A stretch of 52,344 nt of DNA from Rhodobacteraceae bacterium UBA6796 (GCA_002452815.1 DKFM01000024.1:138516-190859), one strand, 5' to 3'; shown: positions 27,757 to 35,995, counted from the first letter of the stretch. A program made the numbers and translations. Notes: generated from the sequence alone by a model not told the origin.

Positions 27757-27996
27757 TCATTCTCCTGTCCTGCGCAATTCTCTCAGCGCGACCTGCAGTG
27801 GGTGCAGGTTCTCGCGTGGCGGGCGCAGGGGTTGTGACCGGATCACGCGGGGGTGCGGAGTGGTCTCGGTGCGCGCGCCGTGACGGATCTCGATCCCGCA
27901 GGGCGGGGCGGGCAGGGTGATGCACATTTCGGCGGCCCGGTCATAGCGGATGGTGACGGTGGTGCGGGGCTGCTGGGGGTGAGGGCGGTCAGTCAT
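27757..27996 (-). CDS. Small phage-type protein, unknown
   Basis: 79 residues, Arg/Pro-rich, ATG at 27996. No family recognised. It is preferred over the overlapping 27656-27925 frame because it fits the spacing of the leftward gene chain (4 bases after the next gene upstream) and has a less biased composition. Confidence 0.45.
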   Translation of the reverse strand: MTDRPHPQQPRTTVTIRYDRAAEMCITLPAPPCGIEIRHGARTETTPHPRVIRSQPLRPPRENLHPLQVALRELRRTGE

Positions 27997-28000
27997 CGTA

Positions 28001-28324
28001 TCAGCGCCCCTGTGTCGTATCGGCGATCAACGCACAGCGTTGCTCTGCGACGATTGCAACGGCGTGTGTCACGCTGAGCCGTGTCCCGGTGGCGAACAGT
28101 GGCCTTGAGCGCGCCGCGGTGAGGTAGCATTTCTCTCGGCGGCTGTAGGCCAGGCGCCCGGGGTGCAGTGCGCCGTAGCTGCGCAGATCCAGCGCGGCCT
28201 GCTGCATGCTGATCCCGAACGCCTGTTTCAGGTCGCTGCGATTGATCCGCCCGACGCCGACCAGTCTGGCGTCGATCCAGATCATTCTGGTCAGCTGTGC
28301 GTGGTTTAACTCAGCCATGCTCAT
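28001..28324 (-). CDS. Small helix-turn-helix protein of the early operon
   Basis: About 107 residues. The N-terminal segment ARLVGVGRINRSDLKQAFGISMQQAALDLRSY reads as a winged helix-turn-helix like that found at the start of WYL-domain regulators, but no WYL domain follows. The rest is basic. GGAGAG lies just upstream of the ATG at 28324; an ATG at 28318 is an alternative. Part of the tightly packed leftward operon. Confidence 0.6.
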   Translation of the reverse strand: MSMAELNHAQLTRMIWIDARLVGVGRINRSDLKQAFGISMQQAALDLRSYGALHPGRLAYSRREKCYLTAARSRPLFATGTRLSVTHAVAIVAEQRCALIADTTQGR

Positions 28325-28536
28325 TGCTCTCCCCAATAGTCCATGTCGGCCTCGGCGCAGGCCTCGGGGCCGTCCGCGCGGCTGGTGGGGTCTTTCCAGC
28401 AGATGGCGGCGACCTCGCGGGCGTAGTCCGCAATGGGGGAGCCATCATCGAAGTGCGTGAACCCGCTGCGCGCGAGGCAGTGCGCGACGAAGCGGTCGAT
28501 GAACTGCGCCTCGGTCAAGGTTTCATCGTCAGCCAT
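28321..28536 (-). CDS. Small acidic phage-type protein, unknown
   Basis: 71 residues with negative net charge and three cysteines; no recognised domain. The start at 28536 follows a GGAGG-type site inside the end of the upstream methyltransferase-like gene (8-base overlap). Its 3' end overlaps the next gene's start. Confidence 0.6.
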   Translation of the reverse strand: MADDETLTEAQFIDRFVAHCLARSGFTHFDDGSPIADYAREVAAICWKDPTSRADGPEACAEADMDYWGEQ

Positions 28537-29239
28537 GCTTGGCCTCCTGTTGCTGTGCATGCCCGCCCCATTGATCGGCGCAGGCGTTGGCAATGCCTTC
28601 GAAGGTGCGCGAGCGGATCTTCCAGCGATCCGGCCCGGGGGCGGCGCGGTGGACGGCCGACCAGTTCTTGTGTTCCTCGGTGCCCGGACGCGGCGGGGTG
28701 AGCCGATCGGTTTCCGTCAGCCGGGGAAGTCCGCGCAGATAGAAGCCGGTCGCCTTGAAAAACGGCTCACCAAACCACCACGGCTGCACGATCTGCGGGC
28801 ACGGCAGATCCGCGGGCAGGCGTTCGCGAGCGTGCGGGTTCATAACCGGGTTCTCGATCGCCACGCGCGGAACCGGCGCGCGCCAGCAGGCGGTGAACAG
28901 ATCGACGCCGCGCTGCAGGTCGTACCAGAGGAAGGCCAGCCGTTCGTCCCGGCTCATGCGGCCAAAGGCTTCGCGTTCGTGGCGGGCGTATGTTTCCGGC
29001 AGCCGTTTGGACGGCTCGGTCAGCCAACGCACGCCGCTGTTACACAGGCGCGTGCAGGGCGGGTGCATGACCGCCAGCAGATCCCAGCCCTCGGCCAGGT
29101 GGTCGCGCAGATCGCCGGTGATGTGGCGGTTGCTGCCGTCCTCGGCGGGCAGCAGATCCACCGACCAGGCATCGTGCCCGAGCGCGGCAAATGCCCGGCG
29201 CATCACGCCCGAGGTCTCGCAGCCGATCAGGACGCGCAT
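28529..29239 (-). CDS. Phage cytosine-methyltransferase-like protein
   Basis: 236 residues. It starts with LIGCETSGVMRRAFAALGHDAWSVDLLPAED, similar to the SAM-binding motif I region of C5-cytosine methyltransferases. HPPCTRLCNSG carries the motif IV Pro-Pro-Cys, and VAIENPVMNP resembles motif VI. No obvious target-recognition domain or motif X is present, so it is shorter than standard Dcm-type enzymes. Similar short proteins are common in phages. It may modify element DNA, or act on another base or be a specialised variant. Confidence 0.72.
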   Translation of the reverse strand: MRVLIGCETSGVMRRAFAALGHDAWSVDLLPAEDGSNRHITGDLRDHLAEGWDLLAVMHPPCTRLCNSGVRWLTEPSKRLPETYARHEREAFGRMSRDERLAFLWYDLQRGVDLFTACWRAPVPRVAIENPVMNPHARERLPADLPCPQIVQPWWFGEPFFKATGFYLRGLPRLTETDRLTPPRPGTEEHKNWSAVHRAAPGPDRWKIRSRTFEGIANACADQWGGHAQQQEAKHG

Positions 29240-29241
29240 AA

Positions 29242-29499
29242 TTACGCACCACCTTTCAGTTTATCGCGTGCTTTCTCACCAGCCGCCGGATCTTGGCGCA
29301 GGTAATCAAGCGCGGGATCAAGCGGGTCGATCAGCGCGATCAGGAATGCCCGCGCCATAGCAAGCGGGGCGCCGTCATCCGTTGACGCCATGAACGCTCC
29401 CGCGCCAAAGCATGCGGCGACGACAACGGGATTTGCCGCGCCTCTAAGGCCGTCGTCGTCCAGCGTGTCCAGTAGTGCCCGTGCATGACCTTCGATCAT
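29242..29499 (-). CDS. Small phage-type protein, unknown
   Basis: 85 residues, Ala-rich, with a hydrophobic stretch (NPVVVAACFGAGAFMA) that may be a membrane or buried helix. No family recognised. Its ATG shares one base with the stop of the GapR-like gene (TGATG), so translation is coupled. Confidence 0.6.
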   Translation of the reverse strand: MIEGHARALLDTLDDDGLRGAANPVVVAACFGAGAFMASTDDGAPLAMARAFLIALIDPLDPALDYLRQDPAAGEKARDKLKGGA

Positions 29500-29882
29500 C
29501 ACACCATCCCCAACGCGGCTTTGTAGATCTCGAGGATCGCTTCCTCCTCGGCCAGATCGTCCTTGTCGCGCTTGCGCAGCGCGATCAGCTTGCGCAGGGC
29601 CTTGGTGTCGTAGCCGCGAGCCTTGGCCTCGGCCATCACGTCCTTCTGCTGATCGGTGATCTCGCGCTTCTCGGCCTCCAGCTGCTCGAACTGTTCGACA
29701 AACTGGCGCAGCTCGTCGGCGGCCACGGCATAGGCCGCGTCGCGCACCTGCCGGTCTTCGGACGTTTCCTTCATCGGCGGCTTGCCCGCGGTGCGCAGCT
29801 CCCCCAGCGCGGCCTCGAAAGCCGCGGGCGGGGCGGTGACGCTGCCGCCTTCGCCGTGCAGGGTGATCGGGGTGACACCCAT
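29499..29882 (-). CDS. GapR/DUF2312-like DNA-binding protein
   Basis: 127 residues. The C-terminal ~75 residues form the DUF2312 coiled-coil block: LRQFVEQFEQLEAEKREIT, QKDVMAEAKARGYDTKALRK and LIALRKRDKDDLAEEEA, then ILEIYKAALG. Chromosomal DUF2312 protein GapR in Caulobacter binds overtwisted AT-rich DNA and supports replication and segregation. The extra N-terminal ~50 residues are not part of that family. A plausible role on the element is binding its own replicating DNA. One-base TGATG overlaps couple it to both neighbours. Confidence 0.85.
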   Translation of the reverse strand: MGVTPITLHGEGGSVTAPPAAFEAALGELRTAGKPPMKETSEDRQVRDAAYAVAADELRQFVEQFEQLEAEKREITDQQKDVMAEAKARGYDTKALRKLIALRKRDKDDLAEEEAILEIYKAALGMV

Positions 29883-30073
29883 CAGACCAGCCCCGGCGCG
29901 GTGAGGGCGGGCAGGGCCAGCGCGGTGTCGAGCGCGGCGCGGGCGATGACCAGGGCTGCAAGGCACAGCAGGCCGGTCAGCAGCACTTCCGGCCAGCCGA
30001 GGCGCGGCGCGATGGTGTCGGGCTGTTCACAGGTGGTTTCGGCGATGCGGGGGCGGGCAGGGCGCAGGCTCAT
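29882..30073 (-). CDS. Small single-pass membrane protein
   Basis: 63 residues with one hydrophobic segment (VLLTGLLCLAALVIARAALDTALALPAL). Its stop overlaps the GapR-like start and its start overlaps the end of the first operon gene. Unknown function. Confidence 0.6.
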   Translation of the reverse strand: MSLRPARPRIAETTCEQPDTIAPRLGWPEVLLTGLLCLAALVIARAALDTALALPALTAPGLV

Positions 30074-30312
30074 TGCAGCGCCTCCCGGCGGCGCAGGGCC
30101 GCGCGCACCAGCTCGGCCCGCATCACGTCGATGTGGTCGCCGTAGCGGGTCAGCACCTCGATCGCGGCGCGCAGATGCTCGGCCGTCGCGGTGCGGGCTT
30201 TCAGCACATTGCGCCCGGTCTCCAGCAAAGCCGCCCGGCGCCGCGCCTCCTGGCGCAGCACCACGACAGCACAGGCGGGCGGGGTAGAAATCGGGTGCGG
30301 GTGAACAAGCAT
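30070..30312 (-). CDS. First gene of the leftward early operon, unknown
   Basis: 80 residues, Arg/Ala-rich and probably helical (LRQEARRRAALLETGRNVLKA). A GGAGG lies six bases before the ATG at 30312; an in-frame ATG at 30324 is less well placed. It sits directly downstream of a promoter whose spacer is filled by a repressor operator, so it is the first product of the leftward regulon. No family recognised. Confidence 0.62.
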   Translation of the reverse strand: MLVHPHPISTPPACAVVVLRQEARRRAALLETGRNVLKARTATAEHLRAAIEVLTRYGDHIDVMRAELVRAALRRREALQ

Positions 30313-30345
30313 GACGGCCTCCATCGGTGGGTTACGATAGAGGCA

Positions 30346-30374
30346 AAGGTAGGCGGTAAAAAAACCGCAGTCAA
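30346..30374 (-). promoter_or_regulatory. Leftward early promoter with operator in its spacer
   Basis: On the minus strand, TTGACT (30374-30369), exactly 17 bases, then TACCTT (30351-30346). The 17-base spacer is the operator palindrome GGCGGT-A6-ACCGCA (30352-30369 on the plus strand). Repressor bound here would block RNA polymerase. It drives the leftward operon from 30312 to the integrase. Confidence 0.75.
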
Positions 30375-30380
30375 CATGAT

Positions 30381-30398
30381 TGCGGTATAAAAACCGCA
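30381..30398. promoter_or_regulatory. Second left operator TGCGGT-N6-ACCGCA
   Basis: TGCGGT-ATAAAA-ACCGCA is a perfect 6+6 palindrome with a 6-base AT spacer, starting 29 bp from the start of the first left operator. It lies upstream of the -35 of the leftward promoter, a position suited to cooperative repressor binding. Confidence 0.75.
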
Positions 30399-30424
30399 AA
30401 CGGATGGGGGCAAATCATGCGGGC

Positions 30425-30813
30425 TGCCCTGTAAAGTCTCGTCCACGTGCGCCGCAGCATCGAGAGCAGATGGGCACTTCGGCCACCACGATGCGGCCCC
30501 AGAGCCCTCGGTGGAGAGCATGCCTGCGCTGCGGCACGGCTTCCCCGAAGCGGCCGCTCATGGCCTGGCGCAGCAAAATCCGGGGACGAATGTCGCTGAT
30601 GCGGACAAAGCGGCCATTTGGTCGAACACGCATTGCCTTCTCGCGCCGCCAGCGATATCAGGCCTTCATGATCAGTCAGCACATCCAGCTTGCTCAAGGC
30701 ACCTATTACCGCCGCTCCTGAGGCGGTGGATGGTGTTGCTGATCCAAACCGCCGTGATTGGGCGGTTTGCTTCTTCGGACATCCCCGGTCGCGGCTCTTT
30801 CAATGGAGCTAAA
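30425..30813. other. Intergenic stretch carrying repeat copy 1
   Basis: Roughly 390 bases between the left operators and the NTF2-like gene. It holds short open frames on both strands with no recognisable product, and a 38-bp sequence (30537-30574) that recurs at 31363-31400. I see no RNA gene. Confidence 0.45.
30537..30574 (+). repeat. 38-bp direct repeat, copy 1
   Basis: CGGCTTCCCCGAAGCGG followed by a variable centre and GCCTGGCGCAGC. 34 of 38 bases are identical to 31363-31400. Weaker similarity extends on both sides. The two copies flank the NTF2-like gene in the same orientation. Confidence 0.65.
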
Positions 30814-31200
30814 ATGACGACCAAACAGCTTTGCATCGACTATCTAAAAGCCCTGAACGAGGGGAATCTCGCGGAGGTGCGCGCCCTCTTCAGCGACAAC
30901 GCGAAGGTTGTATCCCCGCTCTATGGGGTGCTAGATGCCTTTGATTTCTATGCCGATCTTTTCAAAGATACGAACAGATCAGAAACCTCGTTACTGAATG
31001 TGTTCGACACGTCTGAAATGTCGAAATCGGTTGCCCTTCACTTCCGATACGAATGGACCTTGGCTGACGGTAAGCTGGTGTCGTTTGAATGTGTTGATGT
31101 GTTTGAACTGAACGACGCGCGAGATCGGTTCGAGAAACTGACGATCATCTATGACACCGCCCCGCTTCGGCAGGACTTCGACAATCTCAGACGCACGTAA
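30814..31200 (+). CDS. NTF2-like/SnoaL-like domain protein
   Basis: 128 residues with an NTF2-like fold signature: CIDYLKALNEGNLAEVRALFSDNAKVVSPLYG at the start, a central helix and strands, and RYEWTLADGKLVSFECVDVFEL at the end. The family covers enzymes, binding proteins and immunity factors, so no reaction is assigned. GGAG precedes the ATG at 30814. It lies between two copies of a short repeat, suggesting it arrived as a cassette. Its base composition is lower in GC than the neighbours. Confidence 0.75.
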   Translation: MTTKQLCIDYLKALNEGNLAEVRALFSDNAKVVSPLYGVLDAFDFYADLFKDTNRSETSLLNVFDTSEMSKSVALHFRYEWTLADGKLVSFECVDVFELNDARDRFEKLTIIYDTAPLRQDFDNLRRT

Positions 31201-31621
31201 GCAAACCGCGTGGCCCGAGTGTGAATGGATGCGCTCGGGCCTCAATGGCGGAAATGGGCTCGAAGCAGTCATGCGACGGTGCGGCAGGTCCGGGGGCGGC
31301 CACGCTGATCACCACGGCGCTCCCGGCCCATACCGGACGGTCGAGCGCGCGCCGACGCTGCGCGGCTTCCCCGAAGCGGTCGTTCACAGCCTGGCGCAGC
31401 GAAACCATCGTTATCTTGATCTTGGTCGCGAAGCGCAGGTTGCGGACAGAGCGATAGAGGAGGCGTGCTCTGCGCGACCGATGTGGTCGCTTTAGGTCGA
31501 GCAGCCGGAAAAGCGGATCTGGTGGCGGATCTCGATATCTCTGCTCTCCTTCTCGCCGAAGATCAGCAGACTGCAAATCGTAGCTAATGTCAGTGTCCGA
31601 ATTTCGGGGGGTAGCTCAGGT
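31201..31621. other. Intergenic stretch carrying repeat copy 2
   Basis: About 420 bases between the NTF2-like gene and the convergent Slam gene. It contains repeat copy 2 and short frames with biased composition. No gene or RNA recognised. Confidence 0.45.
31363..31400 (+). repeat. 38-bp direct repeat, copy 2
   Basis: 34 of 38 bases match 30537-30574 in the same orientation. Flanking similarity is diffuse on both sides, implying an older duplicated element of perhaps 100 bases or more. Confidence 0.65.
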
Positions 31622-32896
31622 TCAGAACGCTCGGGTGATCCCGACGCTGGCCGACAGGTTGCGATAGCTGTTGAGCACAATCGAGCTGTCCTGCTGCTCG
31701 GCCCCCAGTTTCAGCACCGGGGCGAAGCCGCGATAATTCCAGTTCTGATTGGTCAGCTGCACGGTGGCGGCCCATTTTTCGTCGACGCGTTGCACGCCGA
31801 ACAGCGGGTGGCGCCCGTCATAGGCATTGTGGTCATAGGACAGATCGAGCCCCAGGCGCAGACCACCCGCAAACAGATAGTCGCCGCCGATGCTGGCCCC
31901 CATCGCGGCGCCCGCGGCCTGGGTGTAGCTGCTGGTGCGATGTTCGGCGCGCAACGCACCACGCAGCATCAGCTGCGGGCTTGCGGCATAGGCCAGCTGC
32001 AGGCTGGCCGCGCTGCGGTTCACGCCATAGGCGCCGCTGCGATAATCGAGCAGCTCATGCTGCGCGCCCAGCGTCAGCCGGGTGCGCGCGCCCAGCACGC
32101 GGCCATAGCTGAGCCCGACCCCGCGTCCGCGCGAATAAAGCACGTCATCCAGCCAGCGCTGGCTGGCAAAGACCTCGGCCGAGATCTGCCGCCCGGCATC
32201 TCCGAAATGTAGCAGCCCCGCGCTGGCACGCGCTGTCACGTCATTGGGCGCGCGCCCGTCAAAAATGCGTGCGTGCACATCCACGCCGAACCGCGCCCGT
32301 AGCCCGTCCGACAGCCGCGGAAGCGCCGCCAGGCCAAAGCCCAGCTCGACCCCGTTGGCCGCCTGCTGGCGCGCGCCCGGAGCCAGATCAAAGACCAGAC
32401 CGCCCAGATTGACCACCTCCGCCTGGGTGCGGTGGGCGGCGTTGCTTTCAGGCACCAGTGCGAAACGGAAATAGCCCTGCCAGGCCTTAGGCTTTTGCAT
32501 CCGGTCCAGCTGGGCCTGCACCTGGGCCTGCACTGCGGGCGGCAGATCGGTGCCCTTGACCTGTTCCAGATGATAGCGCGCGCGTTCGCTCTGGCCCGCG
32601 CGCAGCAGCGCCCCGGCCAGCTCCAGCCGGAAGGCGGCGCTTTCGGGAACCTGCGCGACCAGCTTGGCCAGGGGCTCCACCGCGGCCTGCGCGCGGCCTG
32701 CGCGGTTGTTAGCCACGCCCAGCATCCACAAGCGGCGCAGCGCTTCGGTCCGGGTCTGCGGGCTGTAGCGTTCCAGCATCGGGATCGCGGCTGCGGCGCG
32801 GCCCTGCAGGATCGCCTGTTCTGCCTCGTCCAGCGGCGTGGCGCCCACGGCCCAGGGCCACAGGCAGATCAGCAGGATAGACAGCGCGCGCCACAT
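31622..32896 (-). CDS. Slam-type surface lipoprotein assembly modifier (outer-membrane translocon)
   Basis: 424 residues. A signal peptide ends at AVGA, then TPR-like helical repeats cover residues ~20-140 (LRRLWMLGVANNRAGRAQAAVEPLA; FRLELAGALLRAGQSERARYHLEQV). A C-terminal 14-strand-type beta-barrel ends in aromatic Phe (SASVGITRAF). This TPR-plus-barrel layout is that of Slam (DUF560) proteins, which display lipoproteins on the cell surface in Neisseria and relatives. It lies 74 bases downstream of a lipoprotein gene with a Gly-rich anchor linker, its probable substrate. Confidence 0.83.
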   Translation of the reverse strand: MWRALSILLICLWPWAVGATPLDEAEQAILQGRAAAAIPMLERYSPQTRTEALRRLWMLGVANNRAGRAQAAVEPLAKLVAQVPESAAFRLELAGALLRAGQSERARYHLEQVKGTDLPPAVQAQVQAQLDRMQKPKAWQGYFRFALVPESNAAHRTQAEVVNLGGLVFDLAPGARQQAANGVELGFGLAALPRLSDGLRARFGVDVHARIFDGRAPNDVTARASAGLLHFGDAGRQISAEVFASQRWLDDVLYSRGRGVGLSYGRVLGARTRLTLGAQHELLDYRSGAYGVNRSAASLQLAYAASPQLMLRGALRAEHRTSSYTQAAGAAMGASIGGDYLFAGGLRLGLDLSYDHNAYDGRHPLFGVQRVDEKWAATVQLTNQNWNYRGFAPVLKLGAEQQDSSIVLNSYRNLSASVGITRAF

Positions 32897-32970
32897 CAGA
32901 GACCTCGGATCGGAAAGGAAATGTCACATATGCGCCCGGCGGCGCAGGTCGCGCCGCCGGGACATCTGGC

Positions 32971-33669
32971 TTATTGCTTGTTGGTGAAGAACTGACCCGA
33001 TGCCCCCACGTCGAAGACCTGCGGGGTCGGGTTGTCGACATCGTTGATCCCGCCCGACATCGAGCCGACCATCGCATTGCCGCCCGGGCCAAAGAAGGTG
33101 CCGCCAAGCTGCATATGGGCGTCGCCGGTGTTCTCGCCGTGGCTCAGCTCGCCGGTCATGTGGAACAGGAACGCGCCGGTGTCGGTGGCAGGGACGGTCT
33201 GACCCATGATGACCTGCTCGGGGATGTGGTTGCGCGTCAACGAATAGGGCTGCGAGTCATCCACGCTCAGCGTGCCGTCCAGCGCGACCGAATTGCCGCC
33301 GCCCGCCTCGGTGGCCACGATATTGCTGGCCGTGCCCGAGAACGGGTTGGTGTTCTGGCCCTCGGTCCAGGCGACATCAATGTCTAGCTCGCCGGTGATC
33401 TCGGCCTGATCGGTGCTGAAGCCGGGTTCGAACAGTTCGGCCGAACCGCCGGTGGTGGTGAGTTTGAACTGGCCCGTGTAATTGCCCGACAGGCTGGTCG
33501 GCATGTCGCTGGTCGGGCCGCGGCTGCTGACCGCATCGAAATTGGTCTGGAAATCGCTGCCGGTGCCACCGCCGCCGCCACCACCGCCGGTGCCGTTCGA
33601 CAGACAGCCCGAGACCGCCGTCATGATCCCGACGGACAGCACCGCCGCGAGAATACGTTTGGTTTGCAT
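32971..33669 (-). CDS. Surface lipoprotein with TbpB/HupA-like beta-barrel, probable Slam substrate
   Basis: 232 residues. Signal peptide with lipobox VSGC (Cys ~residue 22), then a Gly-rich flexible linker of nine residues typical of surface-displayed lipoproteins. The C-terminal half is rich in beta strands and ends in GDAHMQLGGTFFGPGGNAMVGSMSGG, similar to the barrel domain of transferrin-binding-protein-B-like lipoproteins. GGGAG lies eight bases ahead of the ATG at 33669. It is upstream of, and probably co-transcribed with, the Slam gene. The ligand is unknown. Confidence 0.78.
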   Translation of the reverse strand: MQTKRILAAVLSVGIMTAVSGCLSNGTGGGGGGGGTGSDFQTNFDAVSSRGPTSDMPTSLSGNYTGQFKLTTTGGSAELFEPGFSTDQAEITGELDIDVAWTEGQNTNPFSGTASNIVATEAGGGNSVALDGTLSVDDSQPYSLTRNHIPEQVIMGQTVPATDTGAFLFHMTGELSHGENTGDAHMQLGGTFFGPGGNAMVGSMSGGINDVDNPTPQVFDVGASGQFFTNKQ

Positions 33670-33735
33670 GTAATGCTCCCTGAGAGAAGTTTGAGACAAC
33701 CTTTCTTGGTATCGGAGTTTGCACGCAGACCGTCT

Positions 33736-33753
33736 CCCCCCTGTTCAGGGGGG
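33736..33753. promoter_or_regulatory. GC palindrome between the lipoprotein and histidine-kinase genes
   Basis: CCCCCCTG-TT-CAGGGGGG is a perfect inverted repeat in the 151-base divergent region. It could be an operator for the adjacent response regulator or a transcription barrier; position is the only evidence. Confidence 0.4.
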
Positions 33754-33820
33754 GGAGGTGGGGGAAAAATTAGGCTAGGCATGGGCCGAGACTGGGCTAG
33801 GCTGGGATCGGGCCGAGGCT

Positions 33821-35995
33821 GTGGGAGGGCTGGACAGGGCAGTGCGCGGATATTTCGCTCCGGGGTCGTTTTTTGCTTTCAGCGTGCTGTGCTCTCTGGC
33901 GCTGGCGGTTGCGCTGGTCTGGCTAGCGACGGCACAGCCCTGGCTGGGGATCGGGTTGGCGCCGCAGGGCGCGGGCGTCGTGGTGGCGCAGATCCACCCG
34001 CAATCACCGCTGCCCCAGGAGTTGCGCGGCGCCGCACTGCACAGCATCGCCGCCCCGGGCGCCCCGGCGCTGGAACTCACCCCACGCGATCTGATCGAGG
34101 AGCCCGATGTTCTGGACGCAGCGGCGCAGCGCGACTTCTATGCCCGTCAGGCGCAGATCTTTGGCGCGCTGGCGGCGGGGCCGGTGACGCTGACCTTCAC
34201 GCCGGGCGCAAGGGCGGTGACCCCGCAGGCCGCGCCCAAGCGCCCGCTGGATGATCTGCCCGCAAAATTCTGGATGCAGCTAGGGGTGGCGTTGACCGGG
34301 CTGCTGATCGGTGCCTGGGTGGTCTGCCTGCGCCCGCGGGAGGGGGCGGCTTGGATGGTGGCACTGGCCGGGTTGGGGCTGGCGCTGGCTTCGGGGACGG
34401 CGGCGCTCTACAGCGCGCGCGAGCTGGCGCTGGCTGCGGGGCTGTTCAGCACGGCCAGCCGGATCAACAGTATCGGCACCATGACCTTTGGCATCGGCAT
34501 GCTGACGCTGTTTCTGTTCTACCCGCGCCGGATCGTGCCCCGCGCCATGCTGGGGCTGCCCGCGCTGCTGATCGGGGGCTGGCTGGTGGTGTTTTTGCTG
34601 CACGACTGGCCGCGCCATGGGGGCCAGCTGCATGCGGTGGTGGCGGCGATTATGGCGGCGCTGGCGCTGGCCATCGGCGCACAGGTGATCGTGAACCGCC
34701 GCGATCCCACCGCCCGGGCGATCCTGGGCTGGCTGGGCCTGTCGGTCATGGTGGGCGCGGGCGGCTTTGTGCTGACCGCGATCGTGCCCTTCGTTCTGGA
34801 CCAGGAGGGATGGCTGGCGCAAAGCACGGCCTTCCTGTTCTTCCTGCTGATTTATGCCGGGATCGCGATGGCGGTGCTGCGCTATCGGTTGTTCGATCTG
34901 GCCAGCTGGTCCTTCGGGATCCTGTTCTATGGCATCGGGGTGGCGCTGCTGCTGGGGCTGGACGCGGCGCTGATCTATGGGCTGTCGCTGGATCGTGCGC
35001 CCGCCTTCGGCATCGCGCTGGCTTCTGTCGGGCTGATCTATCTGCCGCTGCGCGAGCGGGTCGCGCGCTGGTTGCGGCGCAAGCGCAGCCTGCCCGCCGA
35101 AGAGCTGTATCGCCGGGTGACCGAAATTGCCCATGCGATCGACCCTGCGCAGCAACAGGCCCTGCTGCGCACCTTCTGGTCGGATCTGTTCCACCCGCTC
35201 TCGATCACCGCGCTGCCCGATCCCCGGGCGGAAACCGCGCTGATCGGGCATGGTGGCGCGCTGCAGCTGGGGCCGGTGCTGGGCCAGCCCGCGCTGCGGC
35301 TGGACTGGGCAGGGCAGGGGGCGCGGCTGTTTTCCTCGGCCGATCTGGCGCGCGCCCGGGCGATCAACCAGATCATCGACGGCAGCCTGCGCCAGAACCG
35401 CACCTATCTGGAGGCGATCACCACCGAGCGCAGTCGGATCAACCGCGACATGCATGACAACATCGGCGTGCTGCTGCTGAGCGCGCTGCATGCCATCGGA
35501 GCCGAGCGTAAGGATCTGCTGATCCGCCAGACCCTGACTGACCTGCGCGAGATCATCTCGAACCCCGATCAGTCGAACTGGAACCTGGGTCAGCTGATGG
35601 CCGATCTGCGCGCCGAGATCATCGGGCACCTTGAGGCGGCGGATGTCGCGGTCCGCTGGGAGGCGGGCGATCTGCCCGAGGTCTGGCTGGCGCCGCAGAT
35701 CGTGCACACGCTGCGCTCGTTCCTGCGCGAGGGCACCAGCAACATCGTGCGCCATTCCGGGGCGCGTGCGGCGGTGATCCACGTTGCGGCGGCGGGCGCG
35801 CGGCTGTCGGTCAGCCTCAGCGACAATGGCCATGGCTTCGACACGCGTCAGGTGCAGCTGGGCAACGGGTTTCGCAACCTCGCCGCCCGGGTCAGCCAGT
35901 TGGGCGGCGATTTCGCCGTCTCCAGCACTGCCGAAGGCACCCGATTGTCGACCAGCCTGCCCCTAGGCATGGCGGTAGAAAGGGCGGCGGAATGA
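33821..35995 (+). CDS. Membrane sensor histidine kinase (HisKA_3 type)
   Basis: 724 residues. An N-terminal membrane helix and a periplasmic segment of about 110 residues are followed by roughly eight membrane helices (residues ~150-410). The dimerisation/phosphoacceptor box TERSRINRDMHDNIGVLLLSALH (His ~residue 546) and a HATPase domain (FLREGTSNIVRHSGA; LSDNGHGFD) complete it. The NarL/LuxR-partnering class is confirmed by the following gene. It begins at a GTG (33821); a second in-frame GTG at 33842 is possible. The signal is unknown. Confidence 0.87.
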   Translation: MGGLDRAVRGYFAPGSFFAFSVLCSLALAVALVWLATAQPWLGIGLAPQGAGVVVAQIHPQSPLPQELRGAALHSIAAPGAPALELTPRDLIEEPDVLDAAAQRDFYARQAQIFGALAAGPVTLTFTPGARAVTPQAAPKRPLDDLPAKFWMQLGVALTGLLIGAWVVCLRPREGAAWMVALAGLGLALASGTAALYSARELALAAGLFSTASRINSIGTMTFGIGMLTLFLFYPRRIVPRAMLGLPALLIGGWLVVFLLHDWPRHGGQLHAVVAAIMAALALAIGAQVIVNRRDPTARAILGWLGLSVMVGAGGFVLTAIVPFVLDQEGWLAQSTAFLFFLLIYAGIAMAVLRYRLFDLASWSFGILFYGIGVALLLGLDAALIYGLSLDRAPAFGIALASVGLIYLPLRERVARWLRRKRSLPAEELYRRVTEIAHAIDPAQQQALLRTFWSDLFHPLSITALPDPRAETALIGHGGALQLGPVLGQPALRLDWAGQGARLFSSADLARARAINQIIDGSLRQNRTYLEAITTERSRINRDMHDNIGVLLLSALHAIGAERKDLLIRQTLTDLREIISNPDQSNWNLGQLMADLRAEIIGHLEAADVAVRWEAGDLPEVWLAPQIVHTLRSFLREGTSNIVRHSGARAAVIHVAAAGARLSVSLSDNGHGFDTRQVQLGNGFRNLAARVSQLGGDFAVSSTAEGTRLSTSLPLGMAVERAAE

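Noticed and set aside
27656..27925. 89-residue minus-strand frame overlapping the 27757-27996 gene
   Set aside because: More biased composition, extends into the gap before the excisionase-like gene, and fits the operon spacing less well.
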